Below, in pieces: positions 8,753-19,725 of a stretch of DNA of 64,000 bases. Position 1 is the first letter of the stretch; each line of letters begins with the position of its first letter. Under the pieces are notes generated by a model. It was given only the letters and a program-made list of their open reading frames with translations. It was not told the DNA's origin and searched no databases. The stretch spans positions 62,001 through 126,000 of the forward strand of contig DATLKN010000014.1 in the NCBI GenBank assembly GCA_035538335.1. The letters run 5' to 3'. The position numbers and the translations under genes were made by a program. This DNA is from AP-15 sp035538335 (GTDB taxonomy: Bacteria; Pseudomonadota; Alphaproteobacteria; ATCC43930; CGMCC-115725).

Positions 8753-9808
8753 ATGACTTACATTACGAAGCCGCGGCTGCATCACCCGAAACTGCCGACC
8801 AACAAGCTCGGCTACACGCACCGCGACTATGAGGGCGCGGTCTCGACCCTGTGCGCCGGCTGCGGCCACGATTCGATCAGCGCCGCGATCATCCAGGCCT
8901 GCTTCGAATTGGACCTGCCGCCGCACCGCATCGCCAAATTGTCCGGCATCGGCTGCTCGTCGAAGACGCCGACCTATTTCCTCGGGCAATCGCACGGCTT
9001 CAACAGCGTGCACGGGCGCATGCCGTCCGTCTTGACGGGCGCCAACCTCGCCAACCGCGACCTCATCTATCTCGGCATTTCGGGCGACGGCGATTCCGCC
9101 TCGATCGGCCTCGGCCAGTTCGCGCACTGCATCCGGCGCGCCGTCAACATGGTCTACATCGTCGAGAACAACGGCGTTTACGGGCTCACCAAGGGGCAGT
9201 TCTCGGCGACCGCCGACAAGGGCTCGAAGGCGAAGCGCGGCATGGTCAACAACGATTCGCCGATCGACCTCGTCGGCATGGCGCTGATGCTCGGCGCGAG
9301 TTTCGTCGCGCGCAGCTTTTCCGGCGACAAGACGCAGCTCGTGCCGCTCGTCAAGGCGGCGATCGAGCACCAGGGCGCCGCCTTCATCGACGTGATCAGC
9401 CCCTGCGTCGCCTTCAACAACCACCCCGGCTCGACGAAGAGCTTCGACTATGTCCGCGCCCACAACGAGGCGGTCAACCGGCTCGACGTGATCCTGGAGC
9501 GCGAGGAGATCACCGCCGACTATGCCCCCGGCACGGTCGAGAGAGTCACGCAGCACGACGGTTCGGTGCTGCAATTGCGCAAGCTCGCGGCCGATTACGA
9601 CCCCCGCGACCGTATCTCGGCGATGACCTACCTGCAGCAACAGCACGCCGCCGGCGAGGTCGTGACCGGGCTCCTCTTCGTCGAGCCCGAAGCCGGCGAC
9701 CTGCACGAATTTCTCGAAACCGTCGAAGCGCCGCTCAACACGCTCGGCGAAGCCGAACTCTGCCCCGGCCCCGCCGCGCTCGCCGCCTGGAACGCCGCGC
9801 ATCGGTGA
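8753..9808 (+). CDS. 2-oxoacid:acceptor oxidoreductase, beta subunit (TPP-binding)
   Basis: Thiamine-diphosphate-binding subunit that partners the gamma-alpha protein upstream. The TPP motif is visible as GISGDGDSASIG, followed about 30 residues later by ENNGVYGLTKGQFSAT. The N-terminal CAGCGHD and the later Cys in GIGCSSK match the Fe-S-binding cysteines of KorB-type subunits. Length, 351 aa, is normal for the family. The ATG at 8753 has only a weak GAGA upstream. It is separated from the alpha gene by a nested repeat, but direction and family pairing argue for one operon. The last 60 residues, after the TPP domain, are less conserved in what I can recognise. As with the alpha subunit, the 2-oxoacid used is not deducible. 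Confidence 0.88.
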   Translation: MTYITKPRLHHPKLPTNKLGYTHRDYEGAVSTLCAGCGHDSISAAIIQACFELDLPPHRIAKLSGIGCSSKTPTYFLGQSHGFNSVHGRMPSVLTGANLANRDLIYLGISGDGDSASIGLGQFAHCIRRAVNMVYIVENNGVYGLTKGQFSATADKGSKAKRGMVNNDSPIDLVGMALMLGASFVARSFSGDKTQLVPLVKAAIEHQGAAFIDVISPCVAFNNHPGSTKSFDYVRAHNEAVNRLDVILEREEITADYAPGTVERVTQHDGSVLQLRKLAADYDPRDRISAMTYLQQQHAAGEVVTGLLFVEPEAGDLHEFLETVEAPLNTLGEAELCPGPAALAAWNAAHR

Positions 9809-9852
9809 TTCCGCGGGTCTGAACCGCCAATCTATTGGTTCACTTAATATGG

Positions 9853-9989
9853 ATTACGGTAGCAGTTCACTTTATTGAGTTAAGTGCACTGTCACCGTAA
9901 TACCCGTAATACCGTAATACCGTAATACCGTAATACTTAAGTGCACTGTCACCGTAATACCGTAATACTCGTAATACGCCACCGTAATA
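9853..9989. repeat. REPIN-like inverted repeat with CCGTAATA tandem units
   Basis: A degenerate inverse unit (ATTACGGTAGCAGTTCAC, from 9853) faces TAAGTGCACTGTCACCGTAAT at 9881-9901, giving a hairpin with a stem near 20 bp. Four tandem copies of the 8-mer CCGTAATA follow at about 9904-9936, then a second TAAGTGCACTGTCACCGTAA unit from 9938 and further GTAATAC fragments to 9989. The same 25-nt unit recurs at 22.8-23.1 kb. It fills the gap between the convergent oxidoreductase beta gene and coaD. Confidence 0.85.
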
Positions 9990-10005
9990 CCCGGGGCGCC
10001 GCCTT

Positions 10006-10541
10006 TCACCCGCCGGCGCGGCGGCGGGGCTTCGCCGTGGCGCCCAGCGCGAAGCGGTCGAGGAGGCGGGCGGCGACGCGGGGGCTGACGAAGTGCGAAA
10101 CCTCGCCGCCCAAGGCGCCGATCTCCTTGACGAAGCGCGAGGAGATGAACTGGTAGCGGTCCGAGGCCATCAGGAAGACGGTCTCGATCGAGGGATTGAG
10201 CCGCGCGTTCATGCCGGCCATCTGGAACTCGTATTCGAAATCGCTGACCGCGCGCAGGCCGCGGATGATGACGCTGGCGCCGACCGATTCGGCAAACCGC
10301 ATCAGGAGGGTGTCGAAGGCGCGCACCTCGATGCGCTCGGCATCGCCGTTCTCCAGATGCAGCATCTCCTCGCGCACGATCTCGACCCGCTCGTCGGTGG
10401 CGAAGAGCGGCCCCTTGCCGTCGTTGCGCGCGACCCCGATGACCAGCCGGTCGACGATCCTGACGGCGCGGCGGATGATGTCGGTGTGGCCGTTGGTGAT
10501 CGGGTCGAAGGTGCCGGGATAGATCCCGACGCGCGGCTTCG

Positions 10542-10545
<4 letters not shown>
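10006..10545 (-). CDS. coaD: Phosphopantetheine adenylyltransferase
   Basis: Transfers AMP from ATP to 4'-phosphopantetheine, the penultimate step of coenzyme A synthesis in the cytoplasm. The nucleotidyltransferase signature YPGTFDPITNGHTDIIRRA with its T/HxGH-type site is at residues 9-27, and GLRAVSDFEYEFQMAGMN and the ISSR loop (FISSRFVKEI) are present. At 179 aa it is slightly longer than E. coli CoaD (159) because of a basic C-terminal tail (AKPRRRAGG). Its ATG overlaps the gyrA stop by 4 nt (ATGA), so the two are probably translated in tandem; I recall gyrA-coaD adjacency as frequent in alphaproteobacteria. Confidence 0.96.
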
Positions 10546-13379
<2,834 letters not shown>

Positions 13380-13534
13380 GGCGGTTCGGTCGCTCGATCG
13401 TGGCTCTAGACTGAAATCGCGGCCGCCCCTCGGCGGAGGCGCCGCGACTCTATAAATAGGTATCGCCGGGCGAATTTACCGCTTTTCGCAGCTGCGAACA
13501 ACGCGGCGGCGCGCCGCGGCGGCGAGGGCCGGGT

Positions 13535-13783
13535 TCAGGCGCGCGGACCGCCTGCCACCGCCCGGTAGACCGCGAGAATCACCACCGCGCCGACGATCGC
13601 GCCGATGAAACGGGCGCCCTGCCACGGCCCGTACCAGCCGACCGCCCGCCCGATGACGGTCGCGACGACGGCGCCGGCGATCCCGAGCAGGGTCGTCACG
13701 ATGAAGCCGTGCGGGCCCGGCACGAACAGCTTGGCGATCGCGCCCGCGACGAACCCGATGATGATGACCCAGAGCCAATGCAT
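13535..13783 (-). CDS. Small GlsB/YeaQ/YmgE-family membrane protein
   Basis: An 82-aa, three-helix inner-membrane protein of the transglycosylase-associated / stress-response family. Hydrophobic segments lie at about residues 3-20, 27-45 and 58-77, with the glycine-rich pattern (GFVAGAIAKLFVPGPHGF, LLGIAGAVVATVIG) typical of the group. Biochemical function is unknown; relatives are often stress-induced. The start is the ATG at 13783, preceded by GGGAGAAG at a good distance, rather than the much longer open frame that continues upstream. It stands alone between gyrA and the acyltransferase gene, all on the minus strand. Confidence 0.85.
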   Translation of the reverse strand: MHWLWVIIIGFVAGAIAKLFVPGPHGFIVTTLLGIAGAVVATVIGRAVGWYGPWQGARFIGAIVGAVVILAVYRAVAGGPRA

Positions 13784-13847
13784 AGCCCGCTTCTCCCGAA
13801 GTTGCGCCGCAAACGCGCAGCGCTCAGCGCCTGTGCCCCATTGTAAG

Positions 13848-16058
13848 CTACGGTTGTTGCTGCGGTGCGGCTTTTTCGGGTGAATTTCTCGCCTCCGCCG
13901 CGAGGCGTGCGATCGCCGGGTAGTTCGGCTTGCCGGTGCCGAGCAGCGGCAGGCGTTCGACCTCGATGAGCTCGCGCGGCACCGCGAGCTCGGGCAGGCC
14001 GAGACGCTGCGCGGCGGCAACCAGACGGCCGCGGTCGAGGCCGCGCGCCTCGCTGACGAGAACGAGCATTTCGCCGCGCCGCGCATCGGGAAGCGCGACG
14101 ACGGCATGCCGGCTGTCGGGAAAGGCGGCTTCGGCGACGGCTTCGGCCTGCGCGAGCGAGACCATCTCGCCGCCGATCTTGGCGAAGCGCCTGGCGCGGC
14201 CGAGGATTTCGACATAGCCATCGTCGTCGATCCGGACGATGTCGCCGGTGTCGTACCAGCCGTCGGGCGGCGGCTCCGGCGCCTGCCGGCCATCGGCCTT
14301 CAGATAGCCGAGCATCACATTGGGACCGCGCACGACGAGGCGGCCGCCGGCCGCGATTCCCTCGACGCGGACGAGGCGGTGCTCGACGAGCGGCAGCAGA
14401 CGGCCGACGGTGCCGGTGCGGTAGTGCATCGGCGTATTGACGGCGAGCACCGGCGCGCATTCGGTGACGCCGTAGCCTTCGAGGATGCGCACGCCGAAGC
14501 GCTCGAACCACAGCGTGCGGGTTTCCGCGCGCACGCTTTCGCCGCCCGCGAAGACATAGCGCAGTGCGAAGAAATCGTAGGCGTCGGCGCGGCGCGCATA
14601 GCCCGCGAGGAAGGTGTCGGTGCCGAAGATGATGGTTGCTTTGGTGGCGTAGGCGATCTCCGGCACCATCCGATAGTGCAGCGGCGAAGGATAGAGATGG
14701 CACGGCACGCCGGAGAGAAGCGGCAGCAGAAAGCCGGTGAGCCCGAAACCGTGAAACATCGGCAGCGCGTTGAGCGCCGTGTCGCGCGGGCTGAAATCTA
14801 CGCGCGCGGCGATCTGCCGCCGGTTGGCGAGCAGATTGGCATGGCTCAGCACGACGCCCTTAGGCGCCCCTTCGGAGCCGGAGGTGAAGAGGACGACCGC
14901 CGGATCGCCCGGCGCGACGCCGAGCCGGCGGTGCCGCGCTTCGGCGAACAGCGGCGCGAAAACCCCGCGGAGCTTTGCGCCGAGGCCGATCGCGGCGCGC
15001 ACATCCTCGAGCCACAACAGCTCAACCGCGCCACCGAGCCGGGCAGCGAGCGCGTCGAGCCGCGCCACCTCGACAAACCGGCGCGACGTGAGGACGAGCC
15101 GCAAGCCGGCGGTGCGCGCGGCGGAAACCACGCCGTCGGGTCCGGCGGTCGGGTTCAGCATCGCCGGCACCCGTCCGAACGCCTGCAAGGCGAGAAAGGC
15201 GATCGCCGCGCCGACAGAATTTGGCAGCAACAGGCCGACGGTCTCGCCCGGCTCCGTCGCGCCCGCGAGACGGCGGCCGAGGATCTCGCTCGCCGTCACG
15301 ACGCCGCGATAGGAGAGCGCGCTCGGCAGCGTGTCCTCGACGATCGGGCGGCGGCCGCCGTGCAGCCGGCTGGCGGCGAGCAGCGCCGCGTAAAGGCTCG
15401 GCGGGTCCGGACGCCGCGCCATCATTTCGGACATCGAATCGTAGAGCGCCGTCCCCGCGCGATGCCGGCGCGCGCGGCCGCGCAGCCCCGCGGGCAGGGC
15501 GAGGCGGCGCGGCTCGCATATCGTGATCGCGATGCGCGGGAAGAGCCGCCGCCGCAGCCGGTCGCCGAGGCGCGAGAACGGCGTCAGCTCCGGACCGTCG
15601 AGGCGCACCGGCACCACGGTAGCGCCGGCGCGGTCGGCAACCATCGCCGCGCCCTCGTAGATCTTCATCAGGGCGCCGCCGGTGACGTTGATGCGGCCTT
15701 CCGGGAAGATCACGCATTGCCGCCCCGCGGCGACCGCCTCGACCAGCGAGCGCAGGCCGAGCGGGCGGCGCGGATCGAGCAGGTATGTCTCGACCGCAGC
15801 GAGGAAGGGCCGCGCCCACCAATGCCGCAACTGCTCCGGATCGACCGCATAGAGCGGATCGCCGGGAAGGAACGCGCCGATCAGCGGCCCGTCGAGGAAC
15901 GACACGTGGTTGACGACGATGACGGCGCGCCCGCCGGCGGCGGCGAGGTTGGGCAGCCCGCTGAACTCGACGCGGTAGGCGAGGCGGAAAACTGCGCGCC
16001 CCAAGCGGCGCAGCAGCAGAGAGCAGAAGCGCCGGCGCGATGGGAACGACAATTGCAT
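13848..16058 (-). CDS. aas: Bifunctional acyltransferase / acyl-ACP (AMP-forming) synthetase, Aas-like
   Basis: Two-domain enzyme like E. coli Aas, which re-acylates lysophospholipids with acyl groups it first activates. Residues 20-220 are a PlsC-type acyltransferase with NHVSFLD (HX4D) near residue 50 and FPEGRINVTGG. The rest is an AMP-dependent synthetase: LFTSGSEGAPKGVVLSHAN near residue 390, YGVTECAPV, GWYDTGDIV and a C-terminal lysine region KIGGEMVSLAQAE. The 736-aa length agrees with E. coli Aas (719). The start is taken as ATG 16058 (MQLSFPSRR); the open frame continues upstream only through a dispersed repeat and the shadow of the divergent glycosyltransferase. No LplT-like transporter domain or gene is adjacent, so its substrate remains inferred. 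Confidence 0.85.
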   Translation of the reverse strand: MQLSFPSRRRFCSLLLRRLGRAVFRLAYRVEFSGLPNLAAAGGRAVIVVNHVSFLDGPLIGAFLPGDPLYAVDPEQLRHWWARPFLAAVETYLLDPRRPLGLRSLVEAVAAGRQCVIFPEGRINVTGGALMKIYEGAAMVADRAGATVVPVRLDGPELTPFSRLGDRLRRRLFPRIAITICEPRRLALPAGLRGRARRHRAGTALYDSMSEMMARRPDPPSLYAALLAASRLHGGRRPIVEDTLPSALSYRGVVTASEILGRRLAGATEPGETVGLLLPNSVGAAIAFLALQAFGRVPAMLNPTAGPDGVVSAARTAGLRLVLTSRRFVEVARLDALAARLGGAVELLWLEDVRAAIGLGAKLRGVFAPLFAEARHRRLGVAPGDPAVVLFTSGSEGAPKGVVLSHANLLANRRQIAARVDFSPRDTALNALPMFHGFGLTGFLLPLLSGVPCHLYPSPLHYRMVPEIAYATKATIIFGTDTFLAGYARRADAYDFFALRYVFAGGESVRAETRTLWFERFGVRILEGYGVTECAPVLAVNTPMHYRTGTVGRLLPLVEHRLVRVEGIAAGGRLVVRGPNVMLGYLKADGRQAPEPPPDGWYDTGDIVRIDDDGYVEILGRARRFAKIGGEMVSLAQAEAVAEAAFPDSRHAVVALPDARRGEMLVLVSEARGLDRGRLVAAAQRLGLPELAVPRELIEVERLPLLGTGKPNYPAIARLAAEARNSPEKAAPQQQP

Positions 16059-16114
16059 TTCCGGCGTATTATCGCTCGGTCCTCGGTCTCCGATTAGCGC
16101 CAATTCCGTGCCGA

Positions 16115-16259
16115 TCGAACCACTTTTTTCGTCGTGGCCGGGCATGACCCATGGGCCTTGGATCCACGGGCTTAGTTCCGTGGGCATCCAAGGACCCGCG
16201 GGTCGAGCCCGCGGCAGACGGGCTTTTTTGCGGATATAGCCGAGCGGAAAATGCTTTAG
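16115..16259 (+). repeat. Family D dispersed repeat, copy 1
   Basis: About 145 bp, starting TCGAACCACTTTTTTCGTCG and ending GGAAAATGCTTTAG. It is highly similar along its whole length, in the same orientation, to 52693-52836. It contains inverted segments (GGACCCGCGGGTC, and CCACGGGC/TCCGTGGGC) followed by CTTTTTTGCGG. It fills the divergent gap between the Aas-like and glycosyltransferase genes and ends 3 nt before the latter's ATG. Confidence 0.85.
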
Positions 16260-16262
16260 CCG

Positions 16263-17828
16263 ATGCGCTCTCCGGCTGCAACAGCGCCGCCTCTGCGTTG
16301 CCGCTTCGCTGCGGGCAGGCGGCTCATCGGCGCCATCGCGCTGCCCGGCGCGATCGCGGCATTTGCGCTGCTGCTGCGCCTCCATGGCCTCGGCGACAAG
16401 CCCTTCTGGCTCGACGAGGTGACGACTCTGCAACGGGTCGCCGGCAGCTTCGATCACCTGCTCCTCGATTCGCTGCGCAACCGGCACTATCCGAGCTATT
16501 TCGTCATGCTGTGGCCGCTCGCGCGGCTCGGCCATTCGGCGTGGCTGTTGCGCCTGCCTTCGGCCGTGTTCGGCGCGCTCGCCGCCGCGCTCGCCTGCGC
16601 CATCGGCCGGCGGGCGGCGGACGCGCGCAGCGGCGCCGCCGCCGGCCTCTTGATGGCGCTTTCGCCTTTCGAGGTGCAGTTCGGCCAGGAAGCGCGCTCC
16701 TACACGCTGCTCTCGGCGCTCGTGCTGCTCGCGCTGTGGGGCCTCGTGCGGCTCGCGCAGCAGCCGGCGGCGGCTGGCCTGCCGTGGCGCCGCGCGGGCG
16801 CCATGCGCGGCGCCTGGCTCGCCTATGGGCTCGGCACGGCCGGGGCGCTCAGCGTCCTCGGCGCCGCGATCCCGTGGCTCGCCGCGTCCAATCTCGCCGC
16901 CGTCGCGATCGCCCGCGGCGCCGGCGCCGCGCGCCCGGCATTCCTGCGCCGATGGGTTGCCGTGCAGGCGATCGTCATCGCCGTCTGGGCGCCATCGCTG
17001 ATCGCCCTGTTTCTGCTGCACGAGGGCAGGATCGCGCGCGGCGCCGAGTGGGCGCCGGCGGAGACGGTCGCCAATGTGTGGGCGACGCTCGCGCCGGTAT
17101 ACCTGTTGCGCATGTCGAACTTCGTCACCCTCGACCTCGCTCCCGCCGCGGTGCCCGGGCTTGCCGTCGCCATCGCGGCGCTCGCGATCCTCGGCGTCGG
17201 GCGGCTGCGCCGCGATCCGCCGGTGCTGGCCGCGCTGCTCTGCGCGGCGCTGCTGCTGCCCATCGCGCTGCTTTTGCTGTCGCCGAGGGTGCCGGTGCTG
17301 GTGCCGCGCTATTTCGCCTGGAGCGCGGGGCCGTTCCTGATCCTCGCCGGGGCCGGGCTCGGCCAAGTCCGCGGCAAGGCATTCGCGCTTCTGGCGACGG
17401 CGCTGGCGGGCGCCGCTTTCCTCAATCTCGTCCCCTATTACGGCTACGAGACGAAACCGCGCTGGGATTTGGCGGCGCGCGAGCTGGCAGAGAAGGCCAA
17501 ACCGGGGGACGTCGTCCTCGCCGACCGGGGTTATACGTACAATGTGTTCGCGATATACGCGGACGAGGAAAAGCTCGCCGCGCGCGGGCTGAGAGTGACG
17601 AACCAGCCGAGCGAGGCCGAGAAATGGGCGCCCGGCCACGACGTCTGGGCCGTCTACGGGCGGATCGGGCAGGCCGACATCGTGCCGGCCGCGGATTATC
17701 TGCGCTCGATTGCCCCGCTCGGCCGGCCGGAGGCTTCCTACCGGGTCGGGCGCTACATCACGTTGTTCCGCTTTCATGAACCGCCGGCCGCGCCGGGCGG
17801 CGCAACCGCCCGGACGTCGCAGCCCTAG
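16263..17828 (+). CDS. ArnT/PMT-like glycosyltransferase (GT-C fold), multi-pass membrane protein
   Basis: Integral membrane glycosyltransferase of the GT-C / PMT-2 (ArnT-like) type, which uses polyprenyl-phosphate sugars on the periplasmic side. The hallmark acidic pair is in the first loop, FWLDEVTTLQ (Asp51-Glu52). It is followed by the conserved HYPSYFVMLWPLARLG stretch and ten or more hydrophobic segments up to about residue 410, with a C-terminal soluble domain (DVVLADRGYTYN). Acceptor and sugar are unknown; no arn cluster is nearby. The ATG at 16263 has no ribosome-binding site because repeat D sits right before it, so the start is uncertain. The opposite strand also holds a long open frame, which I judge a shadow. 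Confidence 0.8.
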   Translation: MRSPAATAPPLRCRFAAGRRLIGAIALPGAIAAFALLLRLHGLGDKPFWLDEVTTLQRVAGSFDHLLLDSLRNRHYPSYFVMLWPLARLGHSAWLLRLPSAVFGALAAALACAIGRRAADARSGAAAGLLMALSPFEVQFGQEARSYTLLSALVLLALWGLVRLAQQPAAAGLPWRRAGAMRGAWLAYGLGTAGALSVLGAAIPWLAASNLAAVAIARGAGAARPAFLRRWVAVQAIVIAVWAPSLIALFLLHEGRIARGAEWAPAETVANVWATLAPVYLLRMSNFVTLDLAPAAVPGLAVAIAALAILGVGRLRRDPPVLAALLCAALLLPIALLLLSPRVPVLVPRYFAWSAGPFLILAGAGLGQVRGKAFALLATALAGAAFLNLVPYYGYETKPRWDLAARELAEKAKPGDVVLADRGYTYNVFAIYADEEKLAARGLRVTNQPSEAEKWAPGHDVWAVYGRIGQADIVPAADYLRSIAPLGRPEASYRVGRYITLFRFHEPPAAPGGATARTSQP

Positions 17829-17844
17829 GGAACCTCTGCAAAAG

Positions 17845-17969
17845 TCCCTCTCCGCCCTTCGGGGGGAGAGAGAGGGACCCATCGCGCAGCGATGGGAGGG
17901 TGAGGTGGGCCGCTCCGGAATCCCCCACCTCACCCTGCCCTCTCCGCCCCCAAGGGCGGAGAGGGAGAC
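17845..17969. repeat. Family E palindromic repeat between convergent genes
   Basis: Left arm TCCCTCTCCGCCCTTCGGGG from 17845, right arm CCGCCCCCAAGGGCGGAGAG ending near 17969, with a central GGGAGGGTGAGGTGGGC and its partner CCCCACCTCACCCTGCCC. The structure can form a long hairpin between two convergent genes and could serve as a bidirectional terminator, though no T-run is present. Confidence 0.75.
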
Positions 17970-18006
17970 GTGACGCTTGTTCAGACCTTTTCAAGCCGGC
18001 GCCGGG

Positions 18007-19545
18007 CTACCGGGCGCGCTTGCGCGACAGGCCGGAGACGAGCGCGTGGTTCAGGTCGGCGCGGAACACCGCCGGGGCCGTCAAACCCGGCGGCATGCGG
18101 AGGTCCGAGAAGCGCGCCCCCTGCACGTCATCGAGCCAGATGACCGGGCGGGCGTCCGGCCGGACGCTGTGGAACGCGACCCGGCTGAGATCGAGGTTTC
18201 TGACGTGGCGGGCGAACAGTCCCTGCGCCGGCAGCGGTCCGAACATGTCGGTTTCGGGATAGACCCTGTCCTTCTCCGGCGGAATGACGGCGGCGAGCGG
18301 TTTTACCCCGCCGCCCTCCAGCAGCAGATCGACGTCGCGCAGCGAGATGTCCGCGACCCGATGCCCCGGGATGCCGCTGATGATCGCCGCACCGCAGTTG
18401 TCGGGCCCGCGGCACGTCAATCCGCTGATCGCCAAGCCTTGCAGCGCGCCGACCTTGATCCCCGCCGGTCCGCGCAGCCTGGCGCCGAGACGCACGAAGA
18501 TCGGCGGGCCGTAGATGTCGCGCAGCGTCACGCCGCTGACGACGACGTTCTCGAGATCGCCGCCGTCGACGGCCTCGAAGGCGAGCCCGAGGCTGCGTTC
18601 GCAGACGCAGTTCTCGATCCGGATGTTGCGGAACCCGCCGTTCGACTCGGTGCCGAGCTTGATCCGCCCCATCATGCACTCGCGCTCGTCAACCTGCTGC
18701 GCGCTCTCGCCGAGCAGATGACCGCTGCCGTCGAGCAGCGCGCCGACGCGGTAGCCGCCGGTGACGTAGCAATTGCGGATCGTCACGTCCTCGGTGGCGC
18801 GAGGGCGGCCGAGCGCGAGCGAACTCTTGAGGCAGATGCTGTCGTCGTGGGGCGAATTGACCCGGCAATTCGCTATGCGCACCCTGCGGCAGGAGTCGAT
18901 GTCGATGCCGTCGCGGTTGGTGTCGATCGTCAAGTTGTCGACGAGGAGGTCGTCGACGCCGGTCGCGAGGATCGCGAAATGACCGCCGGCGAGGACCTCG
19001 AAGTCGCGCAGCGTCACGTTCGAGCAGTTCTTCAGCGCGATCGCCTTGTCGCCGGCGCCGGGCGCCAGCGCCGACGGCGCGCCGTCGATCGGGATCGAGT
19101 CGCGGCTCAGGCCCTTTCCCCAGATGCGGCCGGGCCCGAGGATCGCGACGTCGTGCAGCCCCTCGCCCCAGATCAGACTGTTGTGGAAGTGGCTGTGCCC
19201 GAAATCCTGGTAGCGATGCCATGGATTCGGTTCGGCCGCGTCATACCCTCCGGCCGGCGCCGCAACGATCGTCGCCTGCCGGTCGAGGCGGAGCGCGACG
19301 TTGCTCTGCAGCCGGATCGAATGGCAGGCATAGGTGCCGCGCGGGAACCGCACGATGCCGCCGCCCGCGCACGCCGCCGCCGCGATCGCCCGGTTGACGG
19401 CAGCAGTATCGAGGGCGATCCCGTCGCCGACCGCGCCGAACGAGCGCACGTCGAGCGCGCTCTGCGCCGGCCAGCCGACGAACGCCGTACCGCCGATGCC
19501 CGAAACGGCAAGCCTCAGAAAATCCCGGCGGCTCTTCTCCGCCAT
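18007..19545 (-). CDS. Tat-exported GH28-like (polygalacturonase / pectate-lyase-3 fold) protein
   Basis: Right-handed beta-helix protein, probably a periplasmic carbohydrate-active enzyme. The N-terminus carries a twin-arginine signal (SRRDFLRLAVSGIGG, residues 5-19). The mature part opens with the pectate-lyase-3/GH28 motif VRSFGAVGDGIALDTAAVNRAI. GH28-like catalytic aspartates appear in NRDGIDIDS (near residue 210) and PHDDSICLKSS (near 232), and GRIKLGTESNGG matches the RIK-type strand. Length 512 aa is ordinary. The exact polysaccharide is not deducible; many environmental GH28 relatives are not pectinases. It lies convergent to the glycosyltransferase and downstream of a MetE-like gene, so it seems monocistronic. 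Confidence 0.78.
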   Translation of the reverse strand: MAEKSRRDFLRLAVSGIGGTAFVGWPAQSALDVRSFGAVGDGIALDTAAVNRAIAAAACAGGGIVRFPRGTYACHSIRLQSNVALRLDRQATIVAAPAGGYDAAEPNPWHRYQDFGHSHFHNSLIWGEGLHDVAILGPGRIWGKGLSRDSIPIDGAPSALAPGAGDKAIALKNCSNVTLRDFEVLAGGHFAILATGVDDLLVDNLTIDTNRDGIDIDSCRRVRIANCRVNSPHDDSICLKSSLALGRPRATEDVTIRNCYVTGGYRVGALLDGSGHLLGESAQQVDERECMMGRIKLGTESNGGFRNIRIENCVCERSLGLAFEAVDGGDLENVVVSGVTLRDIYGPPIFVRLGARLRGPAGIKVGALQGLAISGLTCRGPDNCGAAIISGIPGHRVADISLRDVDLLLEGGGVKPLAAVIPPEKDRVYPETDMFGPLPAQGLFARHVRNLDLSRVAFHSVRPDARPVIWLDDVQGARFSDLRMPPGLTAPAVFRADLNHALVSGLSRKRAR

Positions 19546-19725
19546 CGCGACGAGGTCCCCCAGACAACGACCGCGCGGGCTGCGGTCGACCCGCCCGCCG
19601 CGACCGACACCAACTCGGGATTTATCCGATTCCCCCCGAATTGGTCAATGAACAAGCAGAATCTTCAACGTCAGGTTAGCCTCGCCCACTGGGGTCGCCT
19701 GGCAAGCAGCCGATGTCGCAGAGCG

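Noticed and set aside
9904..9936. Tandem CCGTAATA units considered as a CRISPR or centromere-like array
   Set aside because: Units are 8 nt with no spacers; they are the ends of REPIN-like elements.
16143..17933. N-terminal half of a 1361-aa minus-strand frame joined to the Aas-like gene
   Set aside because: The family start is at 16058; upstream the frame only reads repeat D and the antisense of the glycosyltransferase.
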